DNA of 5,554 nucleotides from Spirochaetaceae bacterium (GTDB lineage Bacteria > Spirochaetota > Spirochaetia > B11-G9), in assembly GCA_030643345.1 (NCBI GenBank), contig DAOWMA010000166.1, forward strand, positions 1 through 5,554, read 5' to 3'. The notes beneath the pieces are model-generated. The model did not search any database, was not told the DNA's origin, and saw nothing but the letters and a program-made list of their open reading frames with translations. The position numbers and the translations under genes were made by a program. Shown here piece by piece: positions 1 to 5,554 of this stretch (its first letter is position 1; every line of letters starts with the position of its first letter).

Positions 1-151
1 TCTGCTTGTAGATTCATCCAAGTTTAACAAAGTGAAAAACACCCTCTTTGCTAAACTTACCGATTTTGATGTGATAATCAGTGATACAGGCATACCTGAT
101 GAATACATGGATTACTGCAAAACTCATGGAATTGAACTGATTTTGGTTTAA
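1..151 (+). CDS. DeoR/GlpR-family transcriptional regulator, C-terminal fragment (cut by window edge)
   Basis: Reading from base 2, 49 codons run to a TAA stop at 149-151. The peptide begins LLVDSSKF and contains DVIISDTGIPDEY, ending ELILV. This is the typical end of the DeoR-family sensor domain (usual form: ADSSKF, then a short helix, then D.LITD.G.... and a final E..VV). In this family an N-terminal winged helix-turn-helix binds DNA, and the C-terminal domain, related to sugar-phosphate isomerases, senses a phosphorylated sugar or similar effector. Only the last fifth or so of a usual 250-residue protein is present, so the DNA-binding domain, the effector and the target cannot be judged. 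The gene converges on the minus-strand genes and is probably a separate transcription unit. The family call is fairly firm; the subfamily is unknown. Confidence 0.8.
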   Translation, partial: LLVDSSKFNKVKNTLFAKLTDFDVIISDTGIPDEYMDYCKTHGIELILV

Positions 152-162
152 TAAATCCGATC

Positions 163-212
163 GTAGGGGCAGCCACAAGGGTTTGTATACAAACCCTTGT
201 GGCTGCCCCTAC
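163..212. repeat. Perfect 50-bp palindrome between convergent genes
   Basis: The left arm starts GTAGGGGCAGCCACAAGGG and continues into a centre reading GTATAC; the right arm is its exact reverse complement, with all 25 base pairs matching. As RNA it would fold into a stem of about 23 bp with a 4-base loop, from either strand. It begins 11 bp after the DeoR-family stop and 9 bp before the stop of the 260-codon minus-strand gene, so it sits almost exactly between two gene ends. It is richer in G and C than its surroundings. Neither side has a run of T after the stem, so it is not a textbook intrinsic terminator. It may act as a bidirectional transcript end or mRNA 3' stabiliser, or be a copy of a dispersed palindromic (REP/MITE-like) repeat. 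The palindrome is directly seen; its role is inferred. Confidence 0.9.
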
Positions 213-221
213 AACGAAATA

Positions 222-1004
222 TTACATTGTACGCCAGAACTTAAAGTTTGCAGCCTCAATTTCATTATGACTTGGAATTGGATAAAACATACACTCACCT
301 TTTGCCGCAAATGTAAACCCATTCCTTAAAAGACGATATGAAATAGAGTCCATATTACTATCCAGAGCCATTCCTTTGGTTCTTTTATCCGGATGGGACA
401 TAAGCTCATGGAACCCGTCTCTAATAGTAGAAGGATGTATTGATGTAATAGGAGAAGGTTTAAAAGGATTTTTTTCAAACTCCTCAATAAATTCAACCAG
501 ATTTATATCCAACTGTGTATAAAACTGACTGGGAGCGCTCTTCCGGTTATTGGGATCTGTGATATATCTTCCAAAGTTCATAGGAGTCAATCTCGACATT
601 ACAAGCATATGCATAGGAGCAATTTCGGCATATACCCTGATAAACCCTTCCTCATGCTCTTTGTGGACACCTTTATTAAGACCAATACAGTGGCCTTCCT
701 CTGTTGAGATATAAAGTGTTCCTATAGCAGATAACTCCACATGCTCAAGAACTCTGTATGACGCAACAAATTTTGTCGCCTTTGGTCTTCCATCTTTATG
801 AGCTTTCAGATTGTCCAGAATATTTTCTATATCCAAAAAATCATTCCTGTAATCCACATCCACTTCTGTAAAAATAACCTTACCTGAATAGTGCCGGCTT
901 GATCCGGAAGTGTAGTGCCTTGCAAACATCTCAGGATCGTACTGTGAAGCAATCAGAGACTGATTCGGATAAAGAACCATGTATAATCTGTTTTTATATT
1001 CCAT
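222..1004 (-). CDS. Conserved-looking hypothetical protein, 260 aa, coupled to hppA
   Basis: I do not recognise this protein. It has no signal peptide and no membrane segment, so it is probably cytosolic. It is a mixed, strand-rich sequence with many His, Tyr and Phe residues. Segments that look structured are YTSGSSRHYSGKVIFTEVD (about 31-49), RPKATKFVASYRVLEHVEL (73-91) and SRLTPMNFGRYITDPNNRK (137-155). Twelve histidines are spread along the chain with no recognisable metal-binding motif. The ATG at 1002-1004 is preferred over the Met at codon 9: it lies 4 bp after the hppA stop and has a G-rich ribosome-binding sequence (TGGGGGTT) about 8 bases upstream inside the end of hppA, whereas codon 9 has none. 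The spacing implies co-transcription and translational coupling with hppA, and the gene ends just before a long palindrome. The reading frame is secure; no function is proposed. Confidence 0.85.
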   Translation of the reverse strand: MEYKNRLYMVLYPNQSLIASQYDPEMFARHYTSGSSRHYSGKVIFTEVDVDYRNDFLDIENILDNLKAHKDGRPKATKFVASYRVLEHVELSAIGTLYISTEEGHCIGLNKGVHKEHEEGFIRVYAEIAPMHMLVMSRLTPMNFGRYITDPNNRKSAPSQFYTQLDINLVEFIEEFEKNPFKPSPITSIHPSTIRDGFHELMSHPDKRTKGMALDSNMDSISYRLLRNGFTFAAKGECMFYPIPSHNEIEAANFKFWRTM

Positions 1005-1008
1005 ACTA

Positions 1009-3081
1009 CTATAACCCCCAGAAATCTTTCAGCATTGGAGCAATTACCAGTGAGATAATTGCCATTAATTTTATTAGAATATTTAACGATGGCCCCGCAG
1101 TGTCTTTAAATGGATCTCCCACAGTATCACCAACAACAGCTGCCTTATGGGCTTCAGAACCCTTTCCCTGACTGGCACCGCCTTCTATCATTTTTTTGGC
1201 ATTATCCCAGGCCCCACCTGCATTTGACATGAAAATAGCAAGGACAACACCCGAAGCAGTGACTCCTATCAGAGTTCCAGCAAGCATCCTGGGACCGCCA
1301 ATAAAACCTACAAGAATAGGTGATATTACAGCAATTATACCAGGTAGAATCATATTTCGGAGTGCAGATGCCGTAGAAATATCAACGCATCTTTTATAAT
1401 CAGGTTCTTCTGTCTCGTCCAGAATACCGGGTTTTTCCCTGAACTGTCTACGTACCTCTTCTATCATCGCAAAAGCGGCTTCACCCACTGCATTCATTGC
1501 CATAGAGGAAAACAAGTAGGGCAAAACGGCCCCCAGTAAAACTCCGGAAACAACCAATGGATCCATAAGATCAATAATTCCTACTCCAACCTGCTGTCTG
1601 AAAGCAGAGAAAAGAATAATTGCAGTAAGAGCAGCAGAACCAATTGCAAAACCCTTTCCAATTGCTGCCGTAGTATTACCTACTGCATCAAGCTCATCTG
1701 TAATCTTTCTTACCTCTGGAGGGAACTCTGACATCTCTGCAAGGCCACCGGCATTATCAGCAATAGGGCCATAGGCATCAACAGCAAGCTGAACTCCCAG
1801 AGTCATCAACATACCCAAAGCAGCGATTGCTATACCATAAAGACCGGCAAAAACATGACTGGAAAGTATTGCCGCTACAATAATTACTATTGGGGGGAAG
1901 GCTGAAACCATTCCAACACCCATTCCCGTTATCAAAGTTGTGGCTGGTCCTGTTTCACATGATTTTACTATCTTATTCACCGGCTTAGTATCTGTACCAG
2001 TATAGTATTCTGTTATCATCCCTATCAGCGTACCGGCTGCCATACCAATAACAGACGAGAAAAATACACTAAGAGAGGCTATACCACCATTATCAATGTT
2101 TTGGCCAAGAAAAAAGTAACTTAACAAGAAAGAAAATACTGCTGCAATTCCAGCAGCTCCAAAAGTACCCTTGTTAAGTGCTGCCTGGGGTGATTTCCCT
2201 TCTTTTACACGTACAAAACTTATACCAATCATGGCTGCTACAATTCCTGCAACAGCAAGGAGAAGTGGAAAAACTACAAGTTTTAATCTATAAACATCGC
2301 TGGCCCCAATACTGATTCCAAGAACCATTGCACCAATTATTGAACCAACATAAGACTCAAAGAGGTCTGCTCCCATTCCCGCAACATCACCAACATTGTC
2401 ACCAACATTATCTGCAATTGTAGCCGGATTCCGTGGATCATCTTCCGGAATTCCGGCCTCAACCTTTCCAACAAGGTCTGCACCCACATCGGCAGCTTTG
2501 GTAAAAATACCACCACCTACTCTGGCAAAGAGGGCCATTGAACTTGCTCCGAGACTGAATCCTGTAATAATTGGAAGAACATAATCTGCAAGGGCCCCAA
2601 TAGATGTACCAAACATAAATTTGCCAAGAAAAAGAAGTATGAGAAAACCCAGAGTGGCCAGTCCGACAACACTCATTCCCATAATACTTCCACCGACAAA
2701 AGCAACTTTAAGAGCTGGAATCAATCCCTTCTGAGCAGCATGTGTTGTTCTTGTATTAGCTGCTGTGGCAACCTTCATACCTATAAAACCAGCTAAAGCA
2801 GAGGCAGAAGCACCAATTACAAATGCTACAGCCTGATATCTCAGCGCACCTTTATTGGCAATAGCAAGGAATGCAGTAACAAAAAGGACAAAAGGTATCA
2901 AAACCTTATACTCCCTTACTAAAAATGCCATTGCTCCATCAGCAACGAAGCCGCCTATTTTTTTTAACCTCGCATCTTCTACAGGCTGTTTAAAAATCCA
3001 TTTTGTTTTTATTAGCGCATAACTTAGAGCAAGAATACTTCCTCCTGCTACAACAAGCAATGCCCAGCTAAATATGTCCAT
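1009..3081 (-). CDS. hppA: Membrane-bound ion-translocating pyrophosphatase, K+-dependent type, probably Na+-pumping
   Basis: This integral membrane enzyme hydrolyses pyrophosphate to phosphate and pumps Na+ and/or H+ across the cytoplasmic membrane. The 690 residues fit the usual bacterial length (about 660-730), with some 16 hydrophobic segments from residues 5-25 to 668-685. Substrate and Mg2+ sites are intact: KAADVGADLVGKVE (195-208), DDPRNPATIADNVGDNVGD (214-232), EYYTGTDTKPV (358-368), DAYGPIADNAGG (435-446), SNAGGAWDNAKK (619-630) and GDTVGDPFKDTAGPSLN (651-667). GNTTAAIGKG (468-477) has Ala472 and Gly475 where K+-independent enzymes carry Lys and Thr, so K+ activation is expected. 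Glu242 in ADLFESYVG is at the place seen in Na+-pumping relatives such as the Thermotoga enzyme; plant-type H+ pumps have the Glu about one turn later. Some family members move both ions, so H+ transport is not excluded. The ATG follows AAGGAAGG at close spacing. The family call is nearly certain; ion choice is inferred. Confidence 0.97.
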   Translation of the reverse strand: MDIFSWALLVVAGGSILALSYALIKTKWIFKQPVEDARLKKIGGFVADGAMAFLVREYKVLIPFVLFVTAFLAIANKGALRYQAVAFVIGASASALAGFIGMKVATAANTRTTHAAQKGLIPALKVAFVGGSIMGMSVVGLATLGFLILLFLGKFMFGTSIGALADYVLPIITGFSLGASSMALFARVGGGIFTKAADVGADLVGKVEAGIPEDDPRNPATIADNVGDNVGDVAGMGADLFESYVGSIIGAMVLGISIGASDVYRLKLVVFPLLLAVAGIVAAMIGISFVRVKEGKSPQAALNKGTFGAAGIAAVFSFLLSYFFLGQNIDNGGIASLSVFFSSVIGMAAGTLIGMITEYYTGTDTKPVNKIVKSCETGPATTLITGMGVGMVSAFPPIVIIVAAILSSHVFAGLYGIAIAALGMLMTLGVQLAVDAYGPIADNAGGLAEMSEFPPEVRKITDELDAVGNTTAAIGKGFAIGSAALTAIILFSAFRQQVGVGIIDLMDPLVVSGVLLGAVLPYLFSSMAMNAVGEAAFAMIEEVRRQFREKPGILDETEEPDYKRCVDISTASALRNMILPGIIAVISPILVGFIGGPRMLAGTLIGVTASGVVLAIFMSNAGGAWDNAKKMIEGGASQGKGSEAHKAAVVGDTVGDPFKDTAGPSLNILIKLMAIISLVIAPMLKDFWGL

Positions 3082-3084
3082 AAA

Positions 3085-3092
3085 CCTTCCTT
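3085..3092 (-). promoter_or_regulatory. Ribosome binding site of hppA
   Basis: On the minus strand the bases AAGGAAGG end three bases before the hppA ATG (3079-3081). The first AGGA is at a normal distance from the start codon. This supports the ATG that begins MDIFSWALL, which leads straight into the first membrane helix. Confidence 0.65.
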
Positions 3093-3110
3093 TTCCAATA
3101 TTGTCTTACA

Positions 3111-3212
3111 TCAAATTTCGATTAAATACACTAACATGGTTATTGGAGAAAATCCATAGAAATCTAATATATGATTAACACAAACAAACCAAATACTAAA
3201 TTTTACTCCCAT
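3111..3212 (-). CDS. Possible 33-aa hydrophobic small ORF between purC and hppA (doubtful)
   Basis: Minus-strand ATG at 3210-3212 opens a frame of 33 codons ending in TGA at 3111-3113; a TTG four codons upstream (3222-3224) could also start it. The peptide begins MGVKFSIWFVCVNH and ends TMLVYLIEI, hydrophobic with aromatic residues and possibly one short membrane segment. GAGAGGG lies 3 bases before the ATG, and AAGGAG lies just upstream of the TTG. It ends 29 bp before hppA. In AT-rich spacer DNA an open frame of this length is quite likely by chance, and a candidate promoter overlaps it. It could be a leader peptide or small membrane protein, but there is no family evidence. Confidence 0.13.
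   Translation of the reverse strand: MGVKFSIWFVCVNHILDFYGFSPITMLVYLIEI
3166..3192 (-). promoter_or_regulatory. Weak candidate promoter for hppA
   Basis: Within the 152-bp spacer between purC and hppA (3082-3233) the minus strand carries TTGGTT (3187-3192) and TATATT (3166-3171), 15 bp apart, as possible -35 and -10 boxes. The spacing is shorter than the ideal 17, and the region is AT-rich, so such matches arise easily. The gap is long compared with the 11-bp and 4-bp gaps elsewhere in the cluster, which makes a separate hppA promoter plausible. I saw no hairpin terminator after purC and no riboswitch-like fold in this spacer. Confidence 0.2.
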
Positions 3213-3233
3213 TGACCCTCTCAATTTCTCCTT

Positions 3234-4301
3234 TTATCGTAAAAAACCGGCATCACTTAAAGCTGCCAGTACAGCGTCTTTCCTTGGATAGGTTGTAATT
3301 ACAGGTAATGTCCCTGCAATCTCTTCCCTTATATTGCAGTACTTTACAACACCCTGCCTGAGTACTTCGTCATCCATCATATGAGCAGCAAGTTCTTCCT
3401 TCCTGTCTACAGCCTGCAATCCAAGACTTTCTACATAATCTCTAAAATGCTGTTTATCGTCCTGTACAATAGTAAACTCATTTTTCTCAGAATTAAATAA
3501 ATAATCACTTGCTGACCAGAACCTGGAGGAATCGGGGGTCACACACTCATCAATTAATGCAATTGTGCCATCCGGCATATAACCGAATTCCCACTTGGTA
3601 TCAGCAAGGAGATGACCCTCTCTTCCTAAATCTTCATGTATAAAATTATACAGTTCAAAGGCCTTTTCCATTACATAGTCAAGATCTTCAGGTTTTCTAA
3701 GGCCGAATGTTTTATAATTTCTTCTAATTATATCTATTGTAATTTTGGGGTCATCAGTTTCAGGATCCATACACTGGAACTCCGCAATATTAAAATCACC
3801 CGCCTGACCCTTTCCTGTCGGCGTAAAGATGACCTCATCAAGCATCTCATTTTTTCTGTATCCCGGTCTAAGTTCCACACCGCAGAACTCAGATCCTTTT
3901 TCGGGACCATTCTTCTTTTTATAATCTCTCCACCCGGAACCGGTCAGATATTTTCTGAATACCATTTCAACCAGAATTGGGCTGGCTTTCTGTACAAGCC
4001 ATACATTTGGAGCAAGTGTTTCTATTAGATGATTGGAAACAATGTGTTCTGTTGTTTTAAAATAATATCCTGAAATAGCATCCAGATTCTCTCCCTTGCC
4101 ATAAACCTGTCTCTTGTGTACAACATCGTGAGTTGAAAGGTTGTCACTGGAGATCATGATCATTCTATTATCTCCCAAATCGTAGACAGTTCTTACTTTA
4201 CCCATCTTAGGCTCAGTTACAACTTTTACTTCCGGATAAACTTCCCTTGCCAGAGTATTATTCAAAACTTCTCTGGTTATTAGTTTTTCATCAATTGGCA
4301 T
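3234..4301 (-). CDS. purC: Phosphoribosylaminoimidazole-succinocarboxamide (SAICAR) synthase, long divergent form
   Basis: PurC joins CAIR and aspartate using ATP to give SAICAR in purine synthesis, in the cytoplasm. Family landmarks appear in order: the N-terminal ATP-binding stretch GKVRTVYD (34-41); SSDNLSTHDVV (51-61) where most relatives read like (T/S)DR(I/V)SAFDVV; LVEMVFRKYLTGSGW (110-124), matching the usual PIE.V.R.YLTGSGW; ADTKWEFG (233-240), matching DTKFEFG; and IDECVTPDSSRFW (250-262). At 355 residues it is longer than the roughly 240-residue enzyme of many bacteria and the roughly 300-residue yeast type; the excess is mainly a C-terminal extension after about residue 263. Several motif positions differ from the common form (T for D after KVR, NLSTHD for RISAFD, W for F in DTKFEFG), so this is a divergent branch, though the catalytic core looks whole. 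The gene starts 11 bp after purD with a strong AGGAGGT. Confidence in the family is high. Confidence 0.95.
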   Translation of the reverse strand: MPIDEKLITREVLNNTLAREVYPEVKVVTEPKMGKVRTVYDLGDNRMIMISSDNLSTHDVVHKRQVYGKGENLDAISGYYFKTTEHIVSNHLIETLAPNVWLVQKASPILVEMVFRKYLTGSGWRDYKKKNGPEKGSEFCGVELRPGYRKNEMLDEVIFTPTGKGQAGDFNIAEFQCMDPETDDPKITIDIIRRNYKTFGLRKPEDLDYVMEKAFELYNFIHEDLGREGHLLADTKWEFGYMPDGTIALIDECVTPDSSRFWSASDYLFNSEKNEFTIVQDDKQHFRDYVESLGLQAVDRKEELAAHMMDDEVLRQGVVKYCNIREEIAGTLPVITTYPRKDAVLAALSDAGFLR

Positions 4302-4306
4302 TTATA

Positions 4307-4313
4307 ACCTCCT
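4307..4313 (-). promoter_or_regulatory. Strong ribosome binding site of purC overlapping the purD stop
   Basis: The minus strand reads AGGAGGT, five bases before the purC ATG (4299-4301). Its first A is also the last base of the purD TGA stop (4313-4315). Ribosomes ending purD therefore release on top of the purC initiation site, which suggests translational coupling and fixes the purC start. Confidence 0.85.
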
Positions 4314-5554
4314 CAATTATCTTCCCCGATATCAGTCCTGTAATAGATCCCCTCAAAACTTATCTTTGACAATTCTTTATAGGCCAGATTCGAAGCTTCA
4401 GAAAGTGTATCAGCCAGGGCTGTTACAGAAAGGACCCTGCCGGATTTTGTAAAGAACAGGCCATCTTTTTTCTCTGCACCACTTATAAATAAAGGCTGGG
4501 ACAACTCACCTGTCCCTGAAATCTCCAGTCCTTTTTTGTAGTCTCCGGGATAACCTCCTGAAGCCGCAACAACAGTACAGGCACTTTCCTTCCTAAAACT
4601 TAGAGAATATCCTGTAAGATCTTTGTCATGAACTTTTTGGAAAACTTCCGCAAGATCATTCTTTAGAAGGGGAAGTACAGCCTGGGTCTCAGGGTCCCCC
4701 ATTCTGACATTGTATTCAAGAAGACGGCAGCCGCTTTTTGTAATCATAACACCGAAAAAGAGGATCCCCCTAAAATCCCATCCCTCTTTCACTATTCCTT
4801 TAAGAGTAGGTCCCAGAATATTTTTATTAAAATCAGCTTCGATTGCTGCAGTATAATATGGATTAGGTGCGATAACCCCCATGCCCCCGGTATTGGGGCC
4901 GATATCGCCATTTCCAATCTGTTTATGGTCCTTTGCAGAAAGTAATGGAAGAATAGTTTTACCATCTACAAATGCAAGGATAGAAACTTCCTTTCCTTCG
5001 AGAAATTCTTCAATAATTACTTTGTCTCCTGCACTTCCAAAAGCCCTTTTTACCATTATCCGTTTCATGGCATCCTTTGCTTCTTTTGGATCCTTACAGA
5101 TTATTACGCCCTTGCCTGCTGCAAGTCCATCGGCCTTTATTACAACAGGCCAGGCACATTCCGGGAGGGAGTCCACAGCTTCTTTGTATTGATCAAACTC
5201 CATATAATAACCCGTTTTAACACCATTTTTCAGCATAAAACTCTTTGCAAAAGACTTGCTTCCCTCCAGTTGGGCCGCTGCCCTACCAGGACCAATTACA
5301 GCCAGACCATTCCTCCTGAACAAATCCGAAAGGCCCTCTACAAGGGGAAGTTCCGGCCCGACAACTGTCATATCTATACTGTTGGCTTTCGCAAATTCAA
5401 CAAGACCTTTATTATCTGTAACAGAGATATTTCTACACTTCGCCTCAGTTTCTGTTCCCCCGTTTCCCGGGGAAACAAAAATTTCTGTTACCATCCGGCT
5501 TTGTGCCAGTTTCCACGCTATGGCGTGTTCCCTGCCTCCACTGCCAATTATTAA
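4313..5554 (-). CDS. purD: Phosphoribosylamine-glycine ligase (GAR synthetase), N-terminus cut by window edge
   Basis: PurD makes glycinamide ribonucleotide from phosphoribosylamine, glycine and ATP, the second step of IMP synthesis. The frame stays open to the right edge: the last 60 bases encode LIIGSGGREHAIAWKLAQSR, the standard PurD N-terminus, so only about 3 or 4 residues (an M..-type start) are missing. The Met encoded at 5492-5494 is internal, not the start. Counting from the first residue in the window, motifs are GSGGREHA (4-11), GPELPLVEG (66-74), the ATP-grasp loop VVIKADGLAAGKGV (137-150), IIEEFLEGKEVS (180-191), SAKDHKQIGNGDIGPNTGG (206-224) and LLEYNVRMGDPETQ (278-291), followed by the C-terminal B/C-type domain. 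All 413 visible residues agree with a full-length family member (about 420-430). The gene is first in the visible run and is followed after 11 bp by purC; its promoter lies outside the window. Confidence 0.97.
   Translation of the reverse strand, partial: LIIGSGGREHAIAWKLAQSRMVTEIFVSPGNGGTETEAKCRNISVTDNKGLVEFAKANSIDMTVVGPELPLVEGLSDLFRRNGLAVIGPGRAAAQLEGSKSFAKSFMLKNGVKTGYYMEFDQYKEAVDSLPECAWPVVIKADGLAAGKGVIICKDPKEAKDAMKRIMVKRAFGSAGDKVIIEEFLEGKEVSILAFVDGKTILPLLSAKDHKQIGNGDIGPNTGGMGVIAPNPYYTAAIEADFNKNILGPTLKGIVKEGWDFRGILFFGVMITKSGCRLLEYNVRMGDPETQAVLPLLKNDLAEVFQKVHDKDLTGYSLSFRKESACTVVAASGGYPGDYKKGLEISGTGELSQPLFISGAEKKDGLFFTKSGRVLSVTALADTLSEASNLAYKELSKISFEGIYYRTDIGEDN

Noticed and set aside
163..212. 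CRISPR repeat or standard intrinsic terminator
   Set aside because: There is only one copy with no spacer-repeat series, and no T-run follows the stem on either strand. It is kept as a palindromic repeat of uncertain role.
899..1171. Plus-strand open frame of 90 codons
   Set aside because: It lies antisense across the start of the unknown gene and the end of hppA, and its product has no family features. It is a shadow of the real genes.
1196..2584. Short plus-strand open frames at 1196-1399 and 2396-2584
   Set aside because: They are antisense to the most conserved parts of hppA and rich in residues expected from reverse reading of Gly/Ala codons.
3636..4028. Plus-strand open frame of 130 codons
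   Set aside because: It is entirely antisense to purC, whose motifs are clear in the other strand, and its product has no recognisable domain.
5492..5494. ATG as the start codon of purD
   Set aside because: The 20 codons upstream in frame encode the conserved GSGGREHA N-terminus, so this Met is internal and the true start is just outside the window.
4881..5554. Two plus-strand open frames antisense to purD (4881-5192 and 5189 to the edge)
   Set aside because: Both overlap the well-conserved ATP-grasp and N-terminal coding parts of purD, so they are by-products of its codon use.

Overview
The window is a low-GC (about 40%, by eye) bacterial chromosomal segment. It has four minus-strand genes in one direction and the tail of a plus-strand regulator converging on them. 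Nothing marks it as phage, plasmid or insertion sequence. The host is a bacterium that makes purines de novo and carries a membrane-bound ion-pumping pyrophosphatase. That combination, the divergent long PurC and the base composition would fit an anaerobe such as a spirochaete or a relative, but the taxonomic call is a weak inference.

Layout from right to left, in the direction of transcription: purD (glycinamide ribonucleotide synthetase, missing only its first few codons past the right edge) is followed after 11 bp by purC (SAICAR synthase, long divergent form). The purC Shine-Dalgarno sequence touches the purD stop codon. A 152-bp AT-rich spacer separates purC from hppA, a membrane pyrophosphatase with the residues of the K+-dependent, probably Na+-pumping class. 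Four bases after the hppA stop begins a 260-codon gene of unknown function. Its end lies 9 bp from a perfect 50-bp palindrome. On the other side of the palindrome, 11 bp away, is the stop codon of the plus-strand gene, which encodes the C-terminal 49 residues of a DeoR-type transcriptional regulator.

PurD and PurC catalyse two ATP-dependent steps of IMP synthesis. HppA hydrolyses the pyrophosphate released by biosynthesis (including by the PRPP-consuming first step of the purine pathway) and stores the energy as an ion gradient. The functional link between the pur genes and hppA is plausible, but the 152-bp gap means hppA may have its own promoter. The most interesting points are the unknown protein tightly coupled to hppA, the perfect palindrome between the convergent genes, and the unusual active-site-region motifs of PurC. 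I found no clearly new multi-gene system here.
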